A stretch of 34,393 nt of DNA, taken from assembly GCA_947485745.1 (NCBI GenBank), contig CANKQY010000020.1:1-34393 (forward strand), in the 5' to 3' direction. Under the pieces are notes generated by a model that ran no database searches, had not been told where the DNA came from, and was given only the letters and a program-made list of their open reading frames with translations. Below, piece after piece: positions 1 through 8,384 of this stretch. A program made the translations under genes and the position numbers. Numbering within the stretch: position 1 is the stretch's first letter; every line of letters starts with the position of its first letter. The DNA is from Bacteroidota bacterium. GTDB taxonomy: Bacteria; Bacteroidota; Bacteroidia; UKL13-3.

Positions 1-5
1 ATACA

Positions 6-2219
6 TTAACTTAAATCCACCCTGTTTACAGTTATTAATTCGCTCGCATTTTTAATGGAGCTCATAATTGTTTCCAATTGTCTGGTATCATACACTTCTA
101 AAATAATATTACCATCAAACATACCATTGTGGCTATTCATGCTAATAGATCTCATGTTTACTTGTAATTGCTTTGAAATGATATCTGTAATAATGCTTAC
201 AATACCAACACTATCAATACCAGAAACCTTGATAGATGAAAGGAATGCCTTTTGATTTGTTTTTTCTGAATTTGCCCACTTAGCCTTGATGATTCGGTAG
301 CCATAATTGCTCATTAAAGCTAGGGCATTGGTACAAGAAATGCGGTGTATTTTAACGCCTTCACCAACAGTTATGAACCCAAAAATTTCATCGCCAGGGA
401 TGGGACTGCAACATTTGGCAAATGAATATTCCATGTTTGCTTCATTCTCGGAGAGGATAATGGCATCATTTGGCACAGCAGGTTGTGGCTTGCTTTTGGC
501 AGCAGGAATAATTGGTTCAGACACCTTATTTTTATCAGCCAATAAAATAGCCTCAATATCCAATTTGGTTCTATCAATGGTTTCGTTGGCCAATTGGAAA
601 TACAAATCTGAAACCGACTTGAGTTTATAATGCTTCAGCAAAAGAAAGAGCGATTCTGAGTTAAAGGCTAATTTAGCCGTTTTAAATTTACGCTCCAAAA
701 TTTCTTTACCTAAAACAGAGGCCTTTAATTTAAGTTGTTTAAAGTACTCTCTTATTTTTGATTTGGCCTTGGCAGTAACCACAAATTCGAGCCATTCTTC
801 ATTTGGCTTTTGTTTACCACTAGAAATTATTTCAACTTGGTCGCCATTGTTTAGCACATGGTTAAGAGGAACTAACTTATTATTGAGTTTTGCACCAATA
901 CATTTGGCCCCAATATCTGTGTGAATTTCAAAAGCAAAATCGAGCACTGTTGAACCAGCAGGAAGCTTTTTTAAATCGCCTTTTGGGGTGAATACAAAAA
1001 TTTCATCTGAGTATAAAGCTAATTTAAAATCATCCAAAAATTCCATTGCATTGGAATCTGGACTCTCTAAAATTTCTCTGACTCTAGACAACCAACCTTC
1101 TAAACCATGATCTTGGGCTTGGTTGTTGTCTTTATATTTCCAATGAGCGGCAAATCCTTTTTCGGCAATTTCATCCATGCGTTTGGTTCTAATCTGAACC
1201 TCCACCCACCTGCCCTTTGGACCCATTACAGTTGTATGCAAACTTTCATAACCATTGGCCTTGGGCGTACTTATCCAATCGCGCAGCCTATCTGGGTTTG
1301 GCGTGTAATGATCTGTAATAATAGAATACATTTTCCAACAATCACTTTTTTCATTTACCTCTTGAGAATCAACTATCACTCTAATTGCAAATAAGTCATA
1401 TACCTCCTCAAAGTTTACATTCTGCATTTTCATTTTTTCCAAAATAGAATGAATGCTTTTTGGCCGACCTTTAATTTCAAAATCAAATCCTTCTTTGCGC
1501 ATATCTTCGGCAATGGGATCAATAAAATTTTTAATATAGCGGTTACGTTGAATTTTTGTTTCGTTGAGTTTAATTTTTACAAACAGGTAATTTTCCGCTT
1601 GCAGGTATTTTGTACTTAAATCCTCTAATTCTGATTTTAGGCCATACAAACCCAAACGATGAGCTAAAGGAGCATAAACATAGGCAGTTTCGGAGGCTAT
1701 TTTAAGTTGCGCCTTAGGGCTCATGCTATCAAGGGTTCGCATGTTATGCAGTCGATCAGCAAGCTTGATTAAAATTACTCTTACATCATCGCTCAGTGTA
1801 AGTAGCATTTTCTTGAAATTTTCGGCCTGAATGCTTCTATCTTGTTGGTCAAAAACACCAGAAATTTTTGTTAGGCCATCAATAATCAATGCTACTTTTG
1901 ACCCAAACTTTAGTTTTATTAAATCAAGGGTAATATCAGTATCTTCAACAGTATCGTGAAGAAGGGCACAAATAACGGATGTAACACCTAGGCCAATTTC
2001 TTCGGCACAGATTTGGGCAACGGCTAAAGGATGTATGATATAGGGCTCACCACTTTTACGGCGCATATTTTTATGAGCCTCCAATGAAAGTTCAAAGGCC
2101 TCTCTGATTAATTTTTTATCCTCCTTTGTTACCTCTCGTCGAATACTTTTTAATAAACTCCTATATGCCTTAACAATTGTTTTATTTTCTAATTCAATAT
2201 TTATTTCTTTTCCACTCAT
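6..2219 (-). CDS. rel: Bifunctional (p)ppGpp synthetase/hydrolase, Rel/SpoT family
   Basis: Makes and degrades the stringent-response alarmone (p)ppGpp in the cytoplasm. The 737-aa length fits full-length Rel. N-terminal HD hydrolase: H63, HD at 88-89 and the KLADRLHNMR stretch around 152-161 are intact, so hydrolysis should work. Synthetase domain: GRPKS at 251-255, a GYxSLH block at 323-328 and EVQIRT at 340-345 are intact. Just upstream of the GYxSLH block is RLRD, the basic form (RxKD-like) associated with bifunctional Rel rather than the acidic RelA form. A TGS domain begins near residue 405 and an ACT domain ends the protein. ATG start at 2219. A TTAATTTG sequence 22 nt upstream of the start resembles the Bacteroidota -7 box with one mismatch. 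Family and dual activity follow from known motifs; activity itself is inferred. Confidence 0.96.
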   Translation of the reverse strand: MSGKEINIELENKTIVKAYRSLLKSIRREVTKEDKKLIREAFELSLEAHKNMRRKSGEPYIIHPLAVAQICAEEIGLGVTSVICALLHDTVEDTDITLDLIKLKFGSKVALIIDGLTKISGVFDQQDRSIQAENFKKMLLTLSDDVRVILIKLADRLHNMRTLDSMSPKAQLKIASETAYVYAPLAHRLGLYGLKSELEDLSTKYLQAENYLFVKIKLNETKIQRNRYIKNFIDPIAEDMRKEGFDFEIKGRPKSIHSILEKMKMQNVNFEEVYDLFAIRVIVDSQEVNEKSDCWKMYSIITDHYTPNPDRLRDWISTPKANGYESLHTTVMGPKGRWVEVQIRTKRMDEIAEKGFAAHWKYKDNNQAQDHGLEGWLSRVREILESPDSNAMEFLDDFKLALYSDEIFVFTPKGDLKKLPAGSTVLDFAFEIHTDIGAKCIGAKLNNKLVPLNHVLNNGDQVEIISSGKQKPNEEWLEFVVTAKAKSKIREYFKQLKLKASVLGKEILERKFKTAKLAFNSESLFLLLKHYKLKSVSDLYFQLANETIDRTKLDIEAILLADKNKVSEPIIPAAKSKPQPAVPNDAIILSENEANMEYSFAKCCSPIPGDEIFGFITVGEGVKIHRISCTNALALMSNYGYRIIKAKWANSEKTNQKAFLSSIKVSGIDSVGIVSIITDIISKQLQVNMRSISMNSHNGMFDGNIILEVYDTRQLETIMSSIKNASELITVNRVDLS

Positions 2220-2381
2220 TATTCTCTCGTAATCTGGCTCAAATTAAGCTTTTTCCGTTATTGATTGGTATAAATTTTAAGAAGAAATCTTAAAAATTAT
2301 TGAGCCAAAAATTGCGATGAAATATATTTAAGATATTATTTATATGATTACCAAGTTATTACCCTCAAAATATAGCAGGTA

Positions 2382-2400
2382 GTTGAGTTTAGAACTCAAC
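2382..2400. promoter_or_regulatory. 8-bp perfect palindrome upstream of the tRNA-Leu promoter
   Basis: GTTGAGTT and AACTCAAC are separated by 3 nt, ending 15 nt before the -7 box of the tRNA-Leu promoter. There is no T-run, so it does not look like a terminator. It overlaps the zone where a -33 element is expected and could be an operator. No regulator is identified. Confidence 0.3.
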
Positions 2401-2415
2401 CTAAAAAATAATGCT

Positions 2416-2423
2416 TATATTTG
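2416..2423 (+). promoter_or_regulatory. tRNA-Leu promoter -7 box (TATATTTG)
   Basis: Exact match to the Bacteroidota primary sigma -7 consensus TAnnTTTG, 20 nt before the mature tRNA 5' end, which gives a short leader. No clear TTTG or TTG is seen 19-20 nt upstream. The following GCATCC also occurs after the desaturase and tRNA-Asn boxes. Confidence 0.7.
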
Positions 2424-2443
2424 CATCCCTTTTTAAGGAAAAG

Positions 2444-2525
2444 GCGCATGTGGCGTAATTGGTAGCCGTGCCAGACTTAGGATCTGGTGCCGAAAGGCGT
2501 GGGGGTTCGAGTCCCTCCATGCGCA
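2444..2525 (+). tRNA. tRNA-Leu (anticodon UAG)
   Basis: Class II tRNA of 82 nt. The acceptor stem pairs GCGCATG with CATGCGC. The anticodon stem CCAGA/TCTGG encloses loop CTTAGGA, placing TAG at 2478-2480. The long variable arm and the GGTTCGAGTCC T-arm are as expected for leucine. The 3' CCA is not encoded (ACA follows the acceptor stem), in contrast to the tRNA-Asn in this window. Confidence 0.97.
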
Positions 2526-2549
2526 CAAGAAGAATTGGGTAACTAATTC

Positions 2550-2584
2550 AACAAACAAGACTGACATTGTCAGTCTTGTTTGTT
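2550..2584 (+). terminator. Long hairpin between tRNA-Leu and trigger factor
   Basis: A perfect 17-bp inverted repeat around a single central T, starting 24 nt after the tRNA and ending 27 nt before the trigger factor ATG. The 3' arm and tail are T-rich but interrupted by G, so it is probably a tRNA terminator, though an attenuator or a tRNA-processing structure for a tRNA-tig transcript is possible. No TAnnTTTG box is seen between the hairpin and the ATG. Confidence 0.65.
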
Positions 2585-2611
2585 ATTTGGCATTATAGAA
2601 AAACAAAAGCA

Positions 2612-4018
2612 ATGAACGTAACCTACGAAAAAAAAGATGCACTAAACGGAACCGTTTCGGTGAACATTACAACTGAAGATTATCTTCCAAGTTATGACAA
2701 GAAATTAAAAGATTATGGCAAAAAGGCAAATATACCAGGCTTTAGAGCTGGTCATGCGCCAAAAAGTATGATTGAAAAAATGGTAGGTAACAGTCTTTTA
2801 TTGGAAGAAATAAACTCATTGGCAAGCAAAGGCCTTTTTGATTACATCGAAGGAAATAAGTTAAATGTTTTGGGTCAGCCCGTATTAAACGAAGACACTA
2901 AGATTGATGAGTTAACTAAAGAAGCCAATTACACTTTCAATTTTGATATCGGTCTTTCTCCAGAAATTGAATTGAATATTGGTAATGAAGATGTGTTCAC
3001 AAAGTACGCTGCAACCATAACCGATGAAATGATCAACGAAGAAATAGAGCGCATGAAAAAGCGTTTTGGCAAATTAACCGATGTGGAAGAGGTTGCTGAA
3101 AACGACATGATCTATGTTGGCTTAACCGAATTAAACGAAAATGGTGAAGTATTAGAAGGTGGCGTAAATGCAGATTCAGTGCCTGTTGCCATTAACACCA
3201 TTAAAAATGAAGATTTAAGCAAAGAGTTAGTTGGTAAAAACAAAGGGGCAGCATTAACTGTAAATATATACGCTTTGTTTAACAATGATGAATCGGAAAT
3301 GAGTCATGCTTTGTCTATTCAAAAACAAACTGTAGCCGATTTGAGTCATAACTTTAACCTAGTTATTAAAGAAGTTAAGAGAACAGAAACTACAGAAATT
3401 AACCAAGACTTTTTTGACCAATTGTATGGTAAAGATGTTGTGACTAGTGAAGTTGAAATGAGAGAAAAAATAAAAGCAGAATTGAGCGGTTATTTTGATC
3501 AACAAGCACAGCACTTAATGGATCACGAGTTATTTGACACCTTGGTAGCAAAGCATAACATTGAATTGCCAGATGCATTTTTGAAGCGTTGGTTATTGGA
3601 GAAATATGCAGATAAGTTTAACAACGATAATATTGATGAAGCTTATTTACCAGAATCAAATTATTTAAGAAACCACATTTTGGAAGAGAAGATTTTAACC
3701 ACTCATAACTTAAAGGTGGAAGAATCTGAAATTAAAGATGCGGCTATAAATTATACCAAGCAAATGTTTGGTGCTTATGGCAACCAAGGTTTGAGCGATG
3801 ATTTGTTGATGAGCATAGTTGAGCCTCAATTGCAAAAAGAAGAATTCAGAAGCCGCATGATCAACATGGCAGTAAGAGAAAAAGTAAACAACTGGTTGTT
3901 GAACACAATTTCTATTGAAACCAAAGAAGTAAGTGCAGAAGAATTCTACAAGATAATGGAAACACACAATAGCAAACACCACAAACATGAGCATGCTCAT
4001 GACGAGGTTGAAGCATAA
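2612..4018 (+). CDS. tig: Trigger factor, ribosome-associated chaperone
   Basis: Chaperone that binds nascent chains at the ribosome exit tunnel. The N-terminal domain carries GFRAGHAP at 43-50, the ribosome-docking signature (usually GFRxGKxP; the Lys is His here). A divergent central PPIase-like segment and a long helical C-terminal domain follow. At 468 aa it is slightly longer than usual because of a histidine-rich tail over the last 20 residues (HHKHEHAH). The ATG at 2612 is preferred over an in-frame codon at 2567, because 2567 is the centre of the hairpin at 2550-2584 and the residues it would add are not trigger-factor-like. It converges on the desaturase through a shared hairpin terminator. 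Confidence 0.93.
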   Translation: MNVTYEKKDALNGTVSVNITTEDYLPSYDKKLKDYGKKANIPGFRAGHAPKSMIEKMVGNSLLLEEINSLASKGLFDYIEGNKLNVLGQPVLNEDTKIDELTKEANYTFNFDIGLSPEIELNIGNEDVFTKYAATITDEMINEEIERMKKRFGKLTDVEEVAENDMIYVGLTELNENGEVLEGGVNADSVPVAINTIKNEDLSKELVGKNKGAALTVNIYALFNNDESEMSHALSIQKQTVADLSHNFNLVIKEVKRTETTEINQDFFDQLYGKDVVTSEVEMREKIKAELSGYFDQQAQHLMDHELFDTLVAKHNIELPDAFLKRWLLEKYADKFNNDNIDEAYLPESNYLRNHILEEKILTTHNLKVEESEIKDAAINYTKQMFGAYGNQGLSDDLLMSIVEPQLQKEEFRSRMINMAVREKVNNWLLNTISIETKEVSAEEFYKIMETHNSKHHKHEHAHDEVEA

Positions 4019-4030
4019 TTATTGAAGCAC

Positions 4031-4070
4031 AAAAAAGCCCCGTTCGCTAACAAGTGAATGGGGCTTTTTT
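4031..4070. terminator. Bidirectional terminator between tig and the desaturase
   Basis: AAAAAAGCCCC at 4031-4041 pairs with GGGGCTTTTTT at 4060-4070. The inner arms GTTCGCT/AGTGAAT extend the stem with two G-U pairs around an AACA loop. A-run and T-run on either side allow function on both strands of this convergent pair. Confidence 0.9.
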
Positions 4071-4081
4071 ATGTTTATTAT

Positions 4082-5065
4082 TTAAGCCAATATCCAACCA
4101 AAAGTATGTTCCACTTTTGGAACGGCGGCTCTTTCGGCAATGCGGGTTAACCTATCTGGAAGTGCCATGATATAATCCCTGGCTTTTTCGCCATTTTCTT
4201 TTAGGCCTTTAATGCTATCTATATTCCAATCTACAACTAAGTCTTTTAAAATATCAATATAATCCATAGAGGTATACACCTCCAATCTTGTTGCAGCATC
4301 GCTAAAGTTGGCAAAGGTATTTAACTTGCCTCCGAGTTCGCGCATGCATTGCGCAGGCATCAATATCTTTTGGCGCATCATGTGCTCAAAAGCCAACATC
4401 ATTTCGTTTGGATCTAATGCGAAAATTCTGTCTACAAAATTCATGTAGGCTCTTGCATGCCTAGCTTCATCTGCAGCAACCAAACCACATATTTTTGATA
4501 GCAAGTTATTGCCATCCTTTTTAGCCAAAGTAGCCACACGGCGGTGAGAAATATTGGTAGCTAATTCTTGAAAGCTAGTGTAAATAAAATTTTTGTATGG
4601 ATCTGTTCCGGCGCCATTGTTAAATCCATCTGCAATGAGGAATTGAGTGCTGGCCTCAAATTCTTTCATGTTAATTCTACCACACAAATAAAGGTATCTA
4701 TTTAATACATCGCCATGGCGATTTTCTTCAGAAGTCCATCCACGAAGCCATTTCATCCAACCATTATTATTTTGCTGGTCAACGCCAACCACACTAGACA
4801 ACCAGCTTTCGTAAGTTGGCAAAGCCTCTTCTGTAATGGTATCTGCAACTAGAACGGCCATTAAATCGTATGAATGACTAGAAGCTTGTTCTTGAATTGA
4901 TTTTAAATCGGCAACAAATGTTATATCAGAAGTTAGTGGCAAAAGCTCCGAAGCTTGCCAATTGGTTTCTATTGGTTTTAGGTATTCGCCAGTAATTGAT
5001 TCTATATCTTTACCAACAAAATCCATTACTTCCATTCTACCCGGACTAATTGTATTATTCGTCAT
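4082..5065 (-). CDS. Acyl-ACP desaturase, soluble di-iron
   Basis: Introduces a double bond into acyl-ACP (plant stearoyl-ACP desaturase type), so it sets membrane fatty-acid unsaturation. The 327-aa protein shows both di-iron ligand motifs: EENRHGD within a typical TSEENRHGD-x-LNRYLYL context, and DEARHARAY further on, where the first motif pair is conserved and the second varies slightly from the plant DEKRHE. Start is the ATG at 5065; a TTG nine bases upstream lies inside the promoter box and is unlikely. A TAACTTTG box ends only 6 nt before the ATG, so the mRNA is probably leaderless or nearly so. Family assignment is firm; the position of the double bond is unknown. Confidence 0.9.
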   Translation of the reverse strand: MTNNTISPGRMEVMDFVGKDIESITGEYLKPIETNWQASELLPLTSDITFVADLKSIQEQASSHSYDLMAVLVADTITEEALPTYESWLSSVVGVDQQNNNGWMKWLRGWTSEENRHGDVLNRYLYLCGRINMKEFEASTQFLIADGFNNGAGTDPYKNFIYTSFQELATNISHRRVATLAKKDGNNLLSKICGLVAADEARHARAYMNFVDRIFALDPNEMMLAFEHMMRQKILMPAQCMRELGGKLNTFANFSDAATRLEVYTSMDYIDILKDLVVDWNIDSIKGLKENGEKARDYIMALPDRLTRIAERAAVPKVEHTFGWILA

Positions 5066-5071
5066 AGGATG

Positions 5072-5079
5072 CAAAGTTA
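5072..5079 (-). promoter_or_regulatory. Desaturase promoter -7 box (TAACTTTG)
   Basis: Exact TAnnTTTG match on the minus strand, separated from the ATG at 5065 by 6 nt (CATCCT). Transcription would begin at or next to the start codon. Confidence 0.65.
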
Positions 5080-5125
5080 GATTTTTTATTTAAAATTTCT
5101 CTGTATTATTACATTTTTATAAGCT

Positions 5126-5788
5126 TTGAAACACAATTATTACAATATCCATACACACAAAAAGCCTCAAATTAATAACGAGGTATGTATTAGGAATGCA
5201 TATTTAACACCAATTGAACGGTTTGAACCAAGCTATTTTTTGAGCACAGGTATACATCCTTGGCATGTGATGCGCATATCAGCCAAAGAACTGATGAACC
5301 GATTAGAAAAAAACTGTAAAAACAAGCAAGTAAAAGCGATTGGAGAAATTGGGTTAGATAAGTTTGCAACAGATTATGAAAGGCAAAAATCCTATTTCGA
5401 CATGCAAATTAACTTTGCTGCACAAGGGCATTACCCTGTTATTTTGCATCAAGTAAAATCAGTTGAAGGCGTTGGTTCTGTTACAAAAGACTTTAATGAG
5501 CCTATTATTTTGCACGGTTTTAACGGCCATATTTCTGTTTGGGAACAATTGAATAGAAAAGGAAAAACCTATATTTCTATTGGATCAAATTGCTTAAATC
5601 CTTCTACTAAACTGTTACAAACTTTAAAAGAAATACCTATCAACAACCTTTTTCTCGAAACTGATAACGCAGCGGTTTTGGTTCAAACCGTTTATGAAAA
5701 AATTGCTAGCATAAGACAAATAGAAACAAGCATATTAATGGAGGAAATGGCAATTAATTTTAAAAGCGTATTTAAAACTGCAATTTAA
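5126..5788 (+). CDS. TatD-family metal-dependent hydrolase
   Basis: TIM-barrel amidohydrolase-fold enzyme of the TatD group (DNase/RNA-quality-control relatives). Metal-ligand motifs are visible: HTH at residues 9-11, STGIHPWH, AIGEIGLD, later histidines in VILHQVK and ILHGFNG, and LFLETDN near the C-terminus. At 220 aa it is shorter than E. coli TatD (about 260) but matches the short Bacteroidota version. The only possible start that keeps the HTH motif is TTG at 5126: a stop lies two codons upstream and there is no ATG. Its stop codon overlaps the stop of the convergent yqgE-like gene. Exact substrate is unknown. Confidence 0.85.
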   Translation: MKHNYYNIHTHKKPQINNEVCIRNAYLTPIERFEPSYFLSTGIHPWHVMRISAKELMNRLEKNCKNKQVKAIGEIGLDKFATDYERQKSYFDMQINFAAQGHYPVILHQVKSVEGVGSVTKDFNEPIILHGFNGHISVWEQLNRKGKTYISIGSNCLNPSTKLLQTLKEIPINNLFLETDNAAVLVQTVYEKIASIRQIETSILMEEMAINFKSVFKTAI

Positions 5789-6360
5789 TTCCAATTATAA
5801 TCTTCTGGAGCGTCTGCTAAATAGGCGAAATCATTGCCCATTGTGCGAACGGTATTTGGCCAAATGTCTTCAATATTTTCATTAAAAGCCTCTGCCTTTA
5901 TTAGGTTAGTGAGCCACCAAGCTTTGTGATCAATCTCTGCCTCTAATTGCCCTTCGCCCCAACCACTGTATCCAATAAAAAACTTAAAATCTTGCTCGGT
6001 GGCTTTTCCACTTTCTAGTAGTATATTTATTTGGTCCATATTACCACCCCAAAAAATATCATCGCCAATAGGAAAAGATTCATCAATTAATAAACCCGCT
6101 TTGTGTATAAAATGGAGGGTATTTTGCTCTACTGGTCCGCCATAATAGATAGGAAAATTAACATTCAATAAACCTGGAATAACCTCATCTGTATCTACGT
6201 CTAAAAGCCTGTTGATGATAAAGCCAACGCTTCCTTGAGCCTCGTGTTCACATAATAAAACAACTGTTTTTCTGAAATTTGGATCAGCCAAAAATGGCTC
6301 ACTCACTAACAATTGGCCGCTATTGGGAGTAAATTTATATTGCTTATGGCTTATCTTCAT
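5785..6360 (-). CDS. YqgE/AlgH family protein (UPF0301)
   Basis: Cytoplasmic protein of unknown biochemical role, named after Pseudomonas AlgH. The 191-aa protein shows the diagnostic N-terminal block GQLLVSEPFLADPNFRKTVV followed by HEAQGSVGFIINR, and the later YYGGPV and GYSGWGEGQLE segments. The ATG at 6360 is taken as start; an in-frame TTG three codons upstream is possible but adds only three residues. A TTAATTTG near-match to the -7 box lies just upstream. It converges on the TatD gene with a 4-nt stop-codon overlap, leaving no space for a terminator. Confidence 0.92.
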   Translation of the reverse strand: MKISHKQYKFTPNSGQLLVSEPFLADPNFRKTVVLLCEHEAQGSVGFIINRLLDVDTDEVIPGLLNVNFPIYYGGPVEQNTLHFIHKAGLLIDESFPIGDDIFWGGNMDQINILLESGKATEQDFKFFIGYSGWGEGQLEAEIDHKAWWLTNLIKAEAFNENIEDIWPNTVRTMGNDFAYLADAPEDYNWN

Positions 6361-6486
6361 ATTAGGCAAATTAATAAAAGCAAATTAAGCGTTTTATACA
6401 TTTTATTAACGTGTTGAACCGACGGATTATTTTAAGTTAAAAAATTTATAGTGATCAAAATCATTTTCAAAATACATTAATATAGT

Positions 6487-6494
6487 TAGTTTTG
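6487..6494 (+). promoter_or_regulatory. pdxH promoter -7 box (TAGTTTTG)
   Basis: Exact TAnnTTTG match, 17 nt before the pdxH ATG. The -33 region has only TTTT at the expected distance. Confidence 0.6.
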
Positions 6495-6511
6495 AGCTCA
6501 GATAAAAAATT

Positions 6512-7162
6512 ATGCTAAGCAACTCAGAAATTGCCAATATTAGGCAGGAATACACTTTGAAGCAATTTGATGAAGCGCATTTATTGAGCAATCCAATGGA
6601 GCAGTTTCAATCATGGTTCAAAGAAGCCATTGACTCAAATGTGAATGAACCAAATGCATTTACTTTGTCAACGGTTAAATACGATGGGAAGCCAACGGCA
6701 CGTATAGTTTTATTAAAAGGGATTGCGCCAAATGGCTTTGTTTTCTTTACTAATTATGACAGCAATAAAGGCAAGCAAATTTCTGCGAATCCATTTGCCT
6801 CTATGGTATTTTTTTGGCCAGAATTGCAGCGCCAGGTAAGGATTGAGGGAGCTGTAGCCAAAAACCCTGAAAAGGATTCTGACGCGTATTTTTTATCTCG
6901 CCCGTTTGAAAGTCAGCTTGGCGCACATGCATCTCCTCAGAGTCAGCCTTTAAAAAGTAGGCAAGAGCTAGAAGACAGATTTATTGAAATGGAAAAACTC
7001 TTTAAAACTGAGCCAATTTTACGACCAAGGCATTGGGGTGGATACATCATACAACCGCAAACAATTGAATTTTGGCAAGGCAGGGCAAGTAGGCTTCATG
7101 ACAGGTTTTTATTTTCAATTGATGTTGAGAATAACTGGAAATATTGCAGATTAGCCCCTTAA
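6512..7162 (+). CDS. pdxH: Pyridoxamine/pyridoxine 5'-phosphate oxidase
   Basis: FMN enzyme that oxidises pyridoxamine or pyridoxine 5'-phosphate to pyridoxal 5'-phosphate, the cofactor used by aminotransferases such as IlvE in this window. At 216 aa it is full-length. Family blocks are all present: the N-terminal RQEYTLKQFDE, NAFTLSTV, the FMN-binding ARIVLLKG and FFTNYDSNKGKQ, FFWPELQRQVRIEG, RPFESQLGAHASPQS, and the C-terminal WGGYIIQP, EFWQGRASRLHDR and the closing RLAP. Monocistronic, with its own promoter box upstream. ATG start. Confidence 0.97.
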   Translation: MLSNSEIANIRQEYTLKQFDEAHLLSNPMEQFQSWFKEAIDSNVNEPNAFTLSTVKYDGKPTARIVLLKGIAPNGFVFFTNYDSNKGKQISANPFASMVFFWPELQRQVRIEGAVAKNPEKDSDAYFLSRPFESQLGAHASPQSQPLKSRQELEDRFIEMEKLFKTEPILRPRHWGGYIIQPQTIEFWQGRASRLHDRFLFSIDVENNWKYCRLAP

Positions 7163-7257
7163 AAAGCACTTACAAATAATTGATTTGCAATAACATAAAA
7201 AAAAATATTTTTAAAGTTAACTAATTATTAATAGATTGCATTTAATAAATATTGGCA

Positions 7258-8376
7258 ATGATTACAGTTATTTTAGCAATAGTTACCTCATTTTTGATTT
7301 CAATTTATGCTATACCTTCAATTATTACGGTAGCCAAATTGAAGAATTTATATGATAAGCCAGAGGAGCGTAAAATTCATACTTCAAAAACTCCTCGATT
7401 AGGTGGAATGGCTATTTTTGTGGCTTTTTCCCTTTCAGCATTGCTTTTTGGAGACTTTACAGGAATTAGTGGTACAAAATATATTGGGTTCGCACTCATA
7501 ATTTTATTCTTTAGTGGTTTAAAAGACGATGTTATTATACTTTCCCCTTTAAAGAAGCTTTATACCCAGTTATTGGCAGCTGGTTTGGTTACAAGCATTG
7601 GAGCTGTGAGGCTAAACGACTTACATGGTGTTTTTGGAGTCAATGAAATACCGATGGAGATGGGCATTGCCTTGAGTATGTTTATGATTATTGTAATTAC
7701 CAACTCAGTTAATTTAATAGATGGTGTAGATGGTTTGGCAGGAAGTTTAACTTTTATTATTAGTGCAACCTATGGCTATTTTTTTTACTTAAATGGCGAT
7801 ACAGAGTGGATGCTTTTATCCTTAACATTATCAGGAGCCATTTTAGGATTCCTATTCTTTAATTTTAGTCCAGCCAAAATTTTTATGGGCGATGCAGGTT
7901 CGCTCACCATTGGCTTTTTGATATCCATATTTACCATTCATTTTATTGAATCGAACGCGCCAAGCATAGCTGGAATTGGCAGATTAACTTCAGCACCGGG
8001 CATAGCGCTGGCAATTTTAGTGGTGCCATTGTATGATACCTTGAGGGTGTTTATTTTGAGAAGTTTAAATAGAACTTCGCCATTTAAGGCAGACAAAAAT
8101 CACTTACACCATTGGTTAATAAAAAACGGTCAATCGCACAAGCAGGTAACTTTTATTTTATCCCTGGTAAATATCCTATTTATTTTAATTGCATTTTCTA
8201 TTAAAGATAACCATGCTTACCTTGTAATATTTGTGGTATCGGTGCTTGCGCTCATAGTTGGGCAATTGCCAATTTACTTTTACCGACATAAAATTTCGGA
8301 CATTGAAGCAGATGAAGACGTACAAGATGAAATTGCACAAAGCTTGTATTCTGGCGCTGAAAATCTTAAAAAGTAA
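7258..8376 (+). CDS. WecA/TagO-type undecaprenyl-phosphate sugar-1-phosphate transferase
   Basis: Polytopic membrane enzyme of the MraY/WecA family that loads a sugar-1-phosphate (typically GlcNAc-1-P) onto undecaprenyl phosphate, the first step of many surface-polysaccharide pathways. Visible signatures: the LGG loop at 48-50, the DD pair at 90-91, NSVNLIDGVDGLAG at 149-162, FNFSPAKIFMGDAGS at 201-214, and HLHH at 282-285, which is characteristic of WecA/TagO rather than MraY. Length 372 aa. The ATG at 7258 is chosen over a TTG two codons upstream. It is a plausible priming enzyme for the polysaccharide operon 3-9 kb downstream, but the two are not co-transcribed, so this is inference. Confidence 0.92.
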   Translation: MITVILAIVTSFLISIYAIPSIITVAKLKNLYDKPEERKIHTSKTPRLGGMAIFVAFSLSALLFGDFTGISGTKYIGFALIILFFSGLKDDVIILSPLKKLYTQLLAAGLVTSIGAVRLNDLHGVFGVNEIPMEMGIALSMFMIIVITNSVNLIDGVDGLAGSLTFIISATYGYFFYLNGDTEWMLLSLTLSGAILGFLFFNFSPAKIFMGDAGSLTIGFLISIFTIHFIESNAPSIAGIGRLTSAPGIALAILVVPLYDTLRVFILRSLNRTSPFKADKNHLHHWLIKNGQSHKQVTFILSLVNILFILIAFSIKDNHAYLVIFVVSVLALIVGQLPIYFYRHKISDIEADEDVQDEIAQSLYSGAENLKK

Positions 8377-8384
8377 AAGCCATT

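Noticed and set aside
1107-1394. Plus-strand frame inside rel
   Set aside because: Shadow of the rel coding region; the protein has no domain-like features and no promoter.
2567-2611. Longer trigger factor start adding 15 residues
   Set aside because: The codon lies at the centre of the 17-bp hairpin and the added residues do not resemble trigger factor; the ATG at 2612 fits the family N-terminus.
5120-5128. TAAGCTTTG as a promoter box for the TatD gene
   Set aside because: It has three bases between TA and TTTG and overlaps the TTG start codon itself, so transcription would begin inside the gene.
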